64,000 nt of DNA from Kibdelosporangium persicum (GTDB lineage: Bacteria > Actinomycetota > Actinomycetes > Mycobacteriales > Pseudonocardiaceae). The stretch is from assembly GCF_013280595.1 (NCBI RefSeq), contig NZ_JAAATY010000002.1, forward strand, positions 410,905 through 474,904. The letters are read 5' to 3'. Below the pieces are notes generated by a model. The model was not told the DNA's origin and did no database searches. It worked only from the letters and a program-made list of their open reading frames with translations. Below, one piece after another: positions 1-6,689 of the stretch (the first letter of the stretch is position 1; every line of letters begins with the position of its first letter). Position numbers and translations under genes: made by a program.

Positions 1-429
1 GTCACCAGCGAGACCAAAGCGGACGCCGAGGCACGCCTGCTCGAACTGCTCGAACGCCACGACATCGAGCTGACCGTGCTCGCCCGCTACATGCAGGTCC
101 TCTCGGACGACCTGTGCCGGAAGCTGGACGGACGAGTGATCAACATCCACCACTCGTTCCTGCCCGGTTTCAAGGGCGCCAAGCCCTACCACCAGGCGTT
201 CGAACGTGGTGTGAAAGTCGTCGGCGCCACGGCCCACTACGTCACGGCCGACCTCGACGAAGGGCCGATCATCGAGCAGGAGGTGATCCGCGTCGACCAC
301 ACCCAGGACGCGAACCAGCTCGCCGTGATCGGCCGGGACGCCGAATGCCTGGCCCTGTCCCGAGCCGTCCAGTGGCACGTCGAGCGCCGTGTCCTGCTCA
401 ACGGCCACCGGACGGTCGTGTTCCGCTGA
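1..429 (+). CDS. purU: Formyltetrahydrofolate deformylase, C-terminal part
   Basis: The reading frame is open from the first base of the window and ends with TGA, so only the last 142 residues are present. PurU hydrolyses 10-formyl-THF to THF and formate in the cytosol. The visible part is the formyltransferase-like hydrolase domain: it has the folate-binding stretch HHSFLPGFKGAKPYHQAF, then GATAHYV and DLDEGPIIEQ, which contain the conserved His and Asp of the active site. The N-terminal ACT domain lies upstream of the window. PurU often sits in gene clusters for glycine betaine, sarcosine or other N-methyl substrates, where it recycles one-carbon units; the Rieske oxygenase genes downstream fit that setting. 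The family call is firm. Confidence 0.95.
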   Translation, partial: VTSETKADAEARLLELLERHDIELTVLARYMQVLSDDLCRKLDGRVINIHHSFLPGFKGAKPYHQAFERGVKVVGATAHYVTADLDEGPIIEQEVIRVDHTQDANQLAVIGRDAECLALSRAVQWHVERRVLLNGHRTVVFR

Positions 430-430
430 C

Positions 431-1207
431 TCAGGCCTCTCCGAAGTAACCCACGCGGGAGCTGATCTCGGCGGCGCCGACGCGGAGCGTCTCGGCCACC
501 GCCGGGAAGGACTCGACGGTGAGCCGGTAGGCCGGCCCGGAGACGCTGACCGCGGCGATCACGTCGCCGCTGCCGCCCCTGATCGGCGCCGCGATCGCGT
601 TCAGCCCGATCTCCAGCTCCTCGTTCGTGCTGCCCCAGCCGCGTTCGCGGATCAGGTCCAGTTCGGACAGCAGCTTCGACCGGCTGGTGATCGTGGACGG
701 GGTGTAGCGCTCCAATGTGTCCGTCGCGGCGGTCAGTTCGTCCTCGTCCGCCCAGGCCAGCAGGACCTTCCCGCTGGAGGTGGCGTGCAACGGGGTCCGC
801 TGCCCGATCCAGTTGCGGGTCGTCACGGCCGCGGTGCCGTAGACCTGCGTGATGTTGGTGGCCTGCCCGGAGTCCAGCACCGCGACGTTCACCGTCTCGT
901 CCAGTTCGGACGCGAGTCTCTCGCAGACGGGCTGGCTCTCTCTGGGCAGATCGAGTCTGGCGGTGGTGGCGCCGGCGAGCCGGACGATGCCGAACCCGAG
1001 GCGGTACTTGCCGCGCTCGGCCACCTGTTCCACCAGCCGGCGCTGTTCCAGCGCGCCGATCAGCCGGAACGCCGTGGACTTGTGCACGTCCAGTTCGGCC
1101 GCGATCTCGGTGACCCCGGCCTCCCCTCGGATGGCCAGGATGTCCAGGATCGCCAGCGCGCGGTCTACCGACTGAACCTGGACCGTGGCGGGCTTTTCGT
1201 TCCCCAT
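431..1207 (-). CDS. IclR-family transcriptional regulator
   Basis: This 258-residue protein has the normal IclR length. Residues 10-75 form the winged helix (VDRALAILDILA, then EIAAELDVHKSTAFRLIGALE as the recognition helix). The remainder is the effector-binding IclR domain with the typical GKVLLAW and YTPSTITS segments. It ends one base from the purU stop, and it is read away from the Rieske gene cluster with a 121-bp shared control region. It is therefore the probable local regulator of that cluster and of itself. The effector cannot be read from sequence; a betaine or other N-methyl compound is a guess from the neighbours. Confidence 0.93.
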   Translation of the reverse strand: MGNEKPATVQVQSVDRALAILDILAIRGEAGVTEIAAELDVHKSTAFRLIGALEQRRLVEQVAERGKYRLGFGIVRLAGATTARLDLPRESQPVCERLASELDETVNVAVLDSGQATNITQVYGTAAVTTRNWIGQRTPLHATSSGKVLLAWADEDELTAATDTLERYTPSTITSRSKLLSELDLIRERGWGSTNEELEIGLNAIAAPIRGGSGDVIAAVSVSGPAYRLTVESFPAVAETLRVGAAEISSRVGYFGEA

Positions 1208-1281
1208 GCCGCAACTTTACTCACCGGTCACGTACTTCCCCTGGTTGAACCCTTGACGCACCTCGAACCAAGCCTCACTCT

Positions 1282-1317
1282 GTTGCTTATCGCACGACTT
1301 GTTGTGTATCGCACAAC
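1282..1317. promoter_or_regulatory. Tandem 17-bp inverted repeats, probable IclR operator
   Basis: Two similar units lie 19 bp apart: GTTGCT-TATCG-CACGAC (1282-1298) and GTTGTG-TATCG-CACAAC (1301-1317). The second is a perfect 6-bp inverted repeat around the same 5-bp centre. The second unit touches the ribosome site (GGAGG, 1318-1322) of the Rieske ferredoxin gene. The spacing of about two helical turns fits a dimer-of-dimers such as IclR proteins form. The assignment to the adjacent IclR gene is inferred. Confidence 0.55.
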
Positions 1318-1328
1318 GGAGGCTGAGC

Positions 1329-1646
1329 ATGATTCCAGTCTGCGCGCTGGCCGACATCCGTCCCGGCGAGGCGGTCCGGGTGGACGGCGACCCGCCGATC
1401 TCGGTGTTCAACGTGGACGGCGAGCTGTACGCGATCGACGACACGTGCACCCACCAGGACGCCTCGCTGGCCGACGGCTGGCTGGAAGGCTGTTTGATCG
1501 AGTGCCCGTTGCACGCGTCGTGCTTCGACCTGCGGACCGGTCAGCCGACCGGCCCGCCCGCCAAGGTTCCTGTGCGCACCCATGAGGTGGTGGTCCAGGA
1601 CGGTCACGTCTACGTACTAGCCGTCGCCGTCCCGGTCACGACCTGA
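1329..1646 (+). CDS. Rieske-type [2Fe-2S] ferredoxin
   Basis: A 105-residue soluble ferredoxin that passes electrons from the reductase encoded next to the oxygenase encoded after it. The Rieske ligands are visible as CTHQDASLADG and CPLHASCFDL, i.e. Cys-x-His and Cys-x2-His. The ATG at 1329 was chosen because GGAGG lies 6 bases before it; an upstream in-frame ATG at 1299 would sit inside the operator. The stop overlaps the reductase start by one base (TGATG), so the genes are translationally coupled. The short acidic form is typical of the ferredoxins of class IIB/III ring-hydroxylating oxygenases. Confidence 0.9.
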   Translation: MIPVCALADIRPGEAVRVDGDPPISVFNVDGELYAIDDTCTHQDASLADGWLEGCLIECPLHASCFDLRTGQPTGPPAKVPVRTHEVVVQDGHVYVLAVAVPVTT

Positions 1647-2806
1647 TGCGCACGATCACCGTGGTCGGCGCCTCACTCGCCGGCCTTTCCGCCGCGCGTG
1701 CCTTGCGAGCACAGGAATTCGCGGGACGCGTCATCGTGCTCGGCGACGAGCGACACGAGCCGTACGACCGGCCGCCGTTGTCCAAGACCTTCCTGGACGG
1801 TTCCGCGTCACTCGACGACATCTCACTGATCACGTCGGACGACAACCTCCTGGACATCGACTGGCGCCTCGGCACTCGCGCCGCCGCGCTGGACCCGTCG
1901 GAGCGTGCGGTCGTGCTCGACACGGGCGAACGCGTCGTGACCGACGGCGTTGTCCTGGCCACAGGTGCTCGCGCCCGGAAAATGCCAGGTCCGGCGGGCG
2001 TCCACACGCTCAGGACGCTCGATGACGCGCTGGTTCTCCGTGAGGAGCTGAGGCAGGGCGGCTCGGTGGTCGTCATCGGCGCGGGCTTCATCGGCGCCGA
2101 AGTCGCGTCGACCGCCCGTCGACTGGGGCTCGACGTCACGGTTGTGGAAACGCTGCCCACGCCGATGGCCGGACCGCTGGGCGTGGAGATGGGCCAGGTC
2201 TGCGCGGGATTGCACGCCCGCAACGGCGTCCGGCTCATCACGGGCGTACCGGTGTCCGGATTGGTCGGCTCGTCCCGTGTTCGCGCGGTGCGGTTGGCCG
2301 ACGGGCGGGAGATTCCGGCGGACATCGTGGTCGTCGGCATCGGCGCGGTCCCGAACGTCGAATGGCTGGCCGGATCGGGACTGACCATCAACGGCGGCGT
2401 CGTGACCGACGCACGGTGCATCACCGACATCCCCGAAGTGGTCGCCGTGGGGGACTGTGCGTCCTCGTTCAACGACCACGCGGGCACGGTGATCCGTCTC
2501 GAGCACTGGACGAACGCGTTGCAGCAGCCCAAAATCGCCGCCGCGAGCTTGCTCGGCCGCACCAGCGTGCACGCCACGCGGTACTCCGTGCCGTACTTCT
2601 GGTCCGACCAGTACGGCTCACGGTTGCAGTTCGCCGGTCACCGTCGTGACGGCGACGAAGTCGAAGTCGTCGAAGGCTCGCTGGACATGTCGTTCGTCGC
2701 CGTCTACCGCCGCGACTCGCGGCCCGTCGCCGTGCTCGCCGTCGACCAGCCTCGCTTGTTCGGGCGCTGGCGCCGTGAGCTTGCCTCAGAAGGGGTGTTG
2801 AGTTGA
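1646..2806 (+). CDS. FAD-dependent ferredoxin reductase
   Basis: This 386-residue flavoprotein is of the BphA4/rhodocoxin-reductase type. An FAD-binding GASLAG turn lies at residues 8-13, the NAD(P)H fold begins near residue 130 with VVVIGAGFIGAEVA, and the second FAD motif reads VVAVGDCAS. A C-terminal reductase domain follows. It should move electrons from NADH to the neighbouring Rieske ferredoxin. It overlaps the ferredoxin gene by one base and the oxygenase gene by four, so all three are one operon. Confidence 0.92.
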   Translation: MRTITVVGASLAGLSAARALRAQEFAGRVIVLGDERHEPYDRPPLSKTFLDGSASLDDISLITSDDNLLDIDWRLGTRAAALDPSERAVVLDTGERVVTDGVVLATGARARKMPGPAGVHTLRTLDDALVLREELRQGGSVVVIGAGFIGAEVASTARRLGLDVTVVETLPTPMAGPLGVEMGQVCAGLHARNGVRLITGVPVSGLVGSSRVRAVRLADGREIPADIVVVGIGAVPNVEWLAGSGLTINGGVVTDARCITDIPEVVAVGDCASSFNDHAGTVIRLEHWTNALQQPKIAAASLLGRTSVHATRYSVPYFWSDQYGSRLQFAGHRRDGDEVEVVEGSLDMSFVAVYRRDSRPVAVLAVDQPRLFGRWRRELASEGVLS

Positions 2807-3918
2807 CCGTCAGCCTGCCGCCCAGCCTGCTCGCCACGCTGCCGGGCCGCTTCTACACCGACCCGTCGATCTTCGCCGTCGAGCAGGAGCGGGTCTTCGA
2901 GTCGATGTGGTTCGCGGTCGCGCGGTCGTCCGACCTCGCCACACCCGGCAGGTTCGAAACCGCCGACGTGGGCCGCGAAAGCGTTCTGATCGTGCGTGGG
3001 CGCGATGGGCGGTTGCGGGCTTTCCTCAATGTTTGCAGGCATCGTGGCGCCAAGCTGTGCGTCGAGCCTGCGGGCGAGACCAAACGCCAGCTGCAATGTC
3101 CTTACCACGCTTGGACTTATGGCCTGGACGGCAAACTGGTCGCCGCGCCGAACCTGACGAAGATGCCGGACATCGACCGGGTCGAGTACGGCCTGATCCC
3201 CGTGCACCTGCGGGAATGGCTCGGCTACGCCTGGGTCTGCCTCGCCGGCGATCCACCATCCTTTGAGGACACCGTGGTGGGCGCGGCCCGGGCGCGTCTC
3301 GGTGACGCGGAGATGATCAACCACTGGGAAGTGGACACGCTCGACGTGGGCCGCCGGATCGTCTACGACGTCAAGGCGAACTGGAAACTGATCATCGAGA
3401 ACTTCATGGAGTGCTACCACTGCGCGACCATCCACCCGGAACTCACCGAGGTCCTGCCGGAGTTCGCCGACGGGTACGCGGCGCAGTACTACGTCGGGCA
3501 CGGCGCGGCATTCGCCGAAGAGGCACAGGGTTTCACGGTCGACGGCAGCGAGGGCTTCGACAGGATCGGCGGGGTGGGCGAGGAGCAGGACCGCAAGTAC
3601 TACGCGATCACGGTGAACCCGCAGGTGTTCATCAACCTGGTGCCCGACCACGTGATCTTCCACCGGATGTTCCCGAGGTCGGCCGACCGGACCGTGGTGG
3701 TCTGCGACTGGCTCTACACCAAGGAAGTCGTGGCCGGCGGGAAGGACGTGTCGCGTTCGGTGGAGCTGTTCCACCGGGTGAATCGACAGGACTTCGACGC
3801 GTGCGAACGGTGTCAGCCCGCGATGTCGTCACGTGCTTACGCGAAAGGCGGCGTGCTGGTGCCGAGTGAGCACCACATCGCCGCCTTCCACGACTGGCTC
3901 ACCGCGAAGTTGGCCTAG
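2803..3918 (+). CDS. Rieske non-heme iron oxygenase, alpha-type subunit
   Basis: A 371-residue terminal oxygenase starting with TTG inside the reductase stop. The Rieske centre is CRHRGAKLC near residue 78 followed by CPYHAW, giving Cys-x-His and Cys-x2-His. The mononuclear iron site is ENFMECYHCATIHPEL, with the two His ligands spaced as in the family; the third carboxylate ligand should lie in the C-terminal third. No beta-subunit gene follows, which is the pattern of homotrimeric N-demethylating or betaine-type oxygenases (GbcA, Stc2, CntA groups). With purU adjacent, an N-methyl or quaternary-ammonium substrate is the best inference, but an aromatic substrate cannot be excluded. Confidence 0.9.
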   Translation: MTVSLPPSLLATLPGRFYTDPSIFAVEQERVFESMWFAVARSSDLATPGRFETADVGRESVLIVRGRDGRLRAFLNVCRHRGAKLCVEPAGETKRQLQCPYHAWTYGLDGKLVAAPNLTKMPDIDRVEYGLIPVHLREWLGYAWVCLAGDPPSFEDTVVGAARARLGDAEMINHWEVDTLDVGRRIVYDVKANWKLIIENFMECYHCATIHPELTEVLPEFADGYAAQYYVGHGAAFAEEAQGFTVDGSEGFDRIGGVGEEQDRKYYAITVNPQVFINLVPDHVIFHRMFPRSADRTVVVCDWLYTKEVVAGGKDVSRSVELFHRVNRQDFDACERCQPAMSSRAYAKGGVLVPSEHHIAAFHDWLTAKLA

Positions 3919-3963
3919 CGGTGGGAATCGCGACCACGAGCGACGCAGGCGGCCCACAGCGAA

Positions 3964-4007
3964 GGCGCGATTTTGTGTGGCGCAGAGGCTCCACACCAAA
4001 TCGCGCC
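3964..4007. terminator. Bidirectional hairpin terminator between convergent genes
   Basis: A 17-bp stem with one mismatch (left arm 3964-3980, right arm 3991-4007) and a 10-base loop. The arms carry TTTT on one side and AAA on the other, so the hairpin can work for both the oxygenase operon and the convergent dehydrogenase gene. Confidence 0.75.
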
Positions 4008-4014
4008 GCCCCAG

Positions 4015-4770
4015 CTACCGAGGAGCCATCCGCAGCGCACCATCCATCCGGATGACCTCGCCGTTCAGGTAGTCGTGGTCGATGATCGCCAGCGCCAGCT
4101 TCGCGTACTCGGCGGGCAGCGCCAGGCGCTTCGGGAACGGCACGCCGTCGGCCAGCGCGGCCCGGAACTCTTCGCCCACCCCGGCCAGCATCGGGGTGTC
4201 GACGATGCCGGGGGCGATCGTCATCACGCGGATGCCGGACGAGGCGAGATCCCGCGCGGCAGGCAAGGTCAGGCCCACCACGCCGCCCTTGGAGGACGAG
4301 TACGCGGCCTGGCCGATCTGGCCGTCGAACGCGGCGATCGAGGCGGTGTTGATGATCACGCCACGCTGGCCGTTCTCGTCGGCGTCGGTCTTGGCGATCG
4401 CCTCGGCCGCCAGCCGCAGCACGTTGAACGTGCCGATCAGGTTGATCTCGATGACCTTGCGGTAGACGTCCAGGTCGTGGACGCCCTTCTTGGACAGGAT
4501 CCGGCCGGCCGTGCCGATCCCGGCGCAGTTCACCGCGACCCGCAGCGGCGCCTCGCCCGCGGCCTGGTCCACCGCGGCCCGCACCTGCTCCGGGCTGGTC
4601 ACGTCGGCCGCGACGTACGTGATCCCGTCGACGGCGTCCGCCTTCTCGATCGCACCGGGCAGATCGAGCGCGAACACCTTGGCGCCCTGCTTGGCCAGCG
4701 CCTGGGCGGTCGCACCGCCGAGACCTGACGCGCCACCCGTGACCACCGCCGCGATACCGCTGACCTGCAT
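4015..4770 (-). CDS. SDR dehydrogenase, 3-hydroxyacyl-CoA dehydrogenase type
   Basis: A 251-residue classical short-chain dehydrogenase. The dinucleotide motif TGGASGLG is at residues 11-18, NCAG at 81-84, and the catalytic triad Ser144, Tyr157 and Lys161 lies in [10 protein letters not shown] and YSSSK. The sequence pattern (ALDLPG after beta-2, [15 protein letters not shown] near the end) resembles the type II 3-hydroxyacyl-CoA dehydrogenase/17beta-HSD10 group that acts in fatty-acid or branched-chain acyl-CoA oxidation. It is a single gene, convergent with the Rieske operon. Substrate is inferred, not visible. Confidence 0.88.
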   Translation of the reverse strand: MQVSGIAAVVTGGASGLGGATAQALAKQGAKVFALDLPGAIEKADAVDGITYVAADVTSPEQVRAAVDQAAGEAPLRVAVNCAGIGTAGRILSKKGVHDLDVYRKVIEINLIGTFNVLRLAAEAIAKTDADENGQRGVIINTASIAAFDGQIGQAAYSSSKGGVVGLTLPAARDLASSGIRVMTIAPGIVDTPMLAGVGEEFRAALADGVPFPKRLALPAEYAKLALAIIDHDYLNGEVIRMDGALRMAPR

Positions 4771-4818
4771 GCCTGCTCTCCTTTGGGCTCTGAACGGGAG
4801 AGAGGCTAGCCGTCGCGG

Positions 4819-4953
4819 TCAGGCGCGGTCGCTTGGTGTGACCTCCTTAACGGGTTGCCGTTGTTCCACCGCGTGCAACAGCAGCACGAGCGGCACCGCC
4901 GCCAACGCGGCCAGCACCACGACCCCGAGCACGATCGCCATGACCTCCCACAT
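4819..4953 (-). CDS. Small single-pass membrane protein
   Basis: A 44-residue reading frame that starts MWEVMAIVLG and has one hydrophobic helix (about residues 5-27) followed by a short charged tail ending PSDRA. GGAGGG lies just before the ATG; the spacing is short, so the in-frame ATG at 4941 is an alternative start. No family is recognised. It lies 48 bp upstream of the SDR gene on the same strand and could be co-transcribed with it. The hydrophobic helix and local ribosome site are the only support. Confidence 0.4.
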   Translation of the reverse strand: MWEVMAIVLGVVVLAALAAVPLVLLLHAVEQRQPVKEVTPSDRA

Positions 4954-5143
4954 GCCCTCCACTCTCGTCCGCGCAGCACCACGACCGCGTCGGCCGGCAG
5001 TGCGGTATTCGAGTCCTTCCGAGGGACGTCCCAGATCACCCACCGCTACGACTCAGGTCTGACGTCGCCCTGTCAGGGCAGCCCTTGCGTCAGCCGGGCT
5101 CGGGCGATAACACCCAACGGGAGACATCCGACTGTGTACGTGT

Positions 5144-5153
5144 AGTGATCACT
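5144..5153. promoter_or_regulatory. Palindrome before the Crp-type gene
   Basis: AGTGATCACT is a perfect 10-bp palindrome that ends 18 bases before the TTG start of the Crp-family gene. It contains the GTGA/TCAC half-site letters of Crp-type operators, but without the usual 6-bp spacer. Autoregulation is a possibility only. Confidence 0.35.
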
Positions 5154-5171
5154 CGACACTAGGGGACCGCG

Positions 5172-5861
5172 TTGCCGGAGCAATGGCCGAAAGGCACCCT
5201 GATGGCCGGCCTTTCCACACAGCATCGCGAGGAGTTGCTTTCTCTCGCACCGTCGATGCGGTATCCGGCGAATGCGGTCCTGCTCCGCCAGGGTGAGTCG
5301 AGCACGAACGTGTACTTGCTGCGCGGCAGCCCGAACGGGCACCTGGCGTGTGTCAAGGTGACTGCTTCGCTGCGCGACGGAACGGAGGCGTTGCTGGGCA
5401 TCCGCGTCGTCGGCGACATCGTGGGAGAACTCGCGACACTACGCGAGACGCATCGAAGTGCGACGGTCACTACTTGCATGCCGATCGTTGTGCACGCGAT
5501 CCCGAAGAACAGTTTCCAAGCGTTTCTCGATCGGCACAACAGTGCCTGGCAGGCGATCAGCCGGATGGTCGCCGACCGGCTTGACTGGGCGAACCGGCGA
5601 AGGCTCGACTTCGCCGCCTATGACGTACCTGTCCGGCTTGCCAGGGTGCTGATCGAATTGCGCGAACGATTGCATCAGGATGGCCGCGAGTTGGGAGTGG
5701 ATCTGTCCCAGACCGAGCTCGGCAGGCTTATCGGTGCGAAAACCGATGCGGTCGGCATGGCCATCCGCAAGCTGGGGGCGCTCGGGCTCATTCGATGGAG
5801 TTACCGTAAGGTAACCATTCTGAACCTCGACGCACTGTTGGAGTTCGCCGATCTTGCCTAA
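5172..5861 (+). CDS. Crp/Fnr-family regulator with intact cNMP pocket
   Basis: A 229-residue protein with a cyclic-nucleotide-binding beta-barrel (residues about 12-125), a dimer helix, and a Crp-type winged helix (about 178-212, LSQTELGRLIGAKTDAVGMAI). The phosphate-binding cassette reads GELATLRETHRSATV: Gly85-Glu86 and Arg95-Ser96-Ala97 match the residues that hold the phosphate and ribose of cAMP/cGMP in CRP proteins. This suggests that it binds a cyclic nucleotide. TTG at 5172 was chosen, 5 bases after AGGGGA; a later in-frame ATG gives MAGLSTQ. It precedes, by 99 bp, a gene for a class III cyclase-like protein. A transcription-factor role for the downstream operon is inferred. Confidence 0.9.
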   Translation: MPEQWPKGTLMAGLSTQHREELLSLAPSMRYPANAVLLRQGESSTNVYLLRGSPNGHLACVKVTASLRDGTEALLGIRVVGDIVGELATLRETHRSATVTTCMPIVVHAIPKNSFQAFLDRHNSAWQAISRMVADRLDWANRRRLDFAAYDVPVRLARVLIELRERLHQDGRELGVDLSQTELGRLIGAKTDAVGMAIRKLGALGLIRWSYRKVTILNLDALLEFADLA

Positions 5862-5877
5862 CGAAATGTGGCAAACC

Positions 5878-5920
5878 CGTAGTTTTCCGTAGTTCCCGTT
5901 ACTCCGCGCAGGCAAACTAC
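5878..5920. promoter_or_regulatory. Phased CGTAGTT repeats in the cyclase-gene leader
   Basis: CGTAGTT occurs at 5878-5884 and 5888-5894, exactly one helical turn apart, and an inverted AACTAC lies at 5915-5920. The 99-bp gap between the Crp and cyclase-like genes therefore holds direct and inverted copies of one hexamer. It may be a binding site and promoter for the four-gene unit downstream; no clear -10/-35 pair is claimed. Confidence 0.35.
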
Positions 5921-5960
5921 CGTCCGATCGTGGCAGCCTCAGCCGAAGGACGTAGGTACG

Positions 5961-6689
5961 TTGCCTGTGGAAGAAGACTTCACTCGTCGCCTGTTCATCG
6001 CCATGGACGCCAAGGGGTACGGGAGCGCGGATCACCTTCAGCAGAAAGACATTCAGGCCGCACTGCTACTGGCGGCGGACACCGCCGCGCTCCGCAGTGG
6101 ACTCGACCGCTCCACTTGGGACAAGCAGCCCGGCGGCGATGGTGAACTCGCCGCGCTGCCCGCGGACATGAGTGGCATTGAGCCGAAGGTGGTCGATGAC
6201 TACCCGCGTGAATTCGCCGCCGCACTGTCCAAACACAACCACTCGCTGCGGCCGGCAATGCGGCTGCGCGTGCGGATGGCCATTCATTATGGGGTGGCGA
6301 CTCCCGGACCGAACGGACACGTCGGCCAGGGGCCCGTTGTGGTCAGCCGGCTTGTGGACAGTGCGCCGGTGCGCGCGGTTCTCGCCGTGAACGACCAGAT
6401 CGACTTCGTGGTCGTGCTGTCCCGCCAGGTCTACACAGACGTGGTGCTCCAGCGGCACACCTCGTTGCGGCCGGAGCACTTCCGTCGGGTCGCGGTCCAG
6501 AACAAGGAGTTCACCGAAGAGGCATGGGTGCGGGCTCCGGGACACGAGATTTCCGAGCTCAGTGTCGACGAGTCCGGGTCGGCCCCGGTGACGCCGCCCG
6601 CGTCCGGAGATCACCTGCACGCCTCGGTGATCAACAAAATGGACTACGTTCACGCGCCGAACTCGGTTTTCGGAGTCTCGAACCCCTGA
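5961..6689 (+). CDS. Class III nucleotide cyclase-like protein
   Basis: A 242-residue soluble protein whose first 190 residues follow the order of class III cyclase catalytic domains. LFIAMDAKGYG (Asp16) matches the first metal-Asp motif, QPGGDGELAALP (Asp60) the second, LRVRMAIHYGV the central strand, and GQGPVVVSRLVDS the dimer-arm motif. Arg130 of that motif is present, but the Asn four residues before it, usual in active enzymes, is Val126. It could be an active cyclase with changed chemistry or a nucleotide sensor. A disordered Ser/Pro-rich tail follows residue 195. The start (TTG 5961, or GTG 5967) is uncertain. The stop overlaps the ATPase start by one base. No sensory domain is attached. 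Confidence 0.72.
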   Translation: MPVEEDFTRRLFIAMDAKGYGSADHLQQKDIQAALLLAADTAALRSGLDRSTWDKQPGGDGELAALPADMSGIEPKVVDDYPREFAAALSKHNHSLRPAMRLRVRMAIHYGVATPGPNGHVGQGPVVVSRLVDSAPVRAVLAVNDQIDFVVVLSRQVYTDVVLQRHTSLRPEHFRRVAVQNKEFTEEAWVRAPGHEISELSVDESGSAPVTPPASGDHLHASVINKMDYVHAPNSVFGVSNP

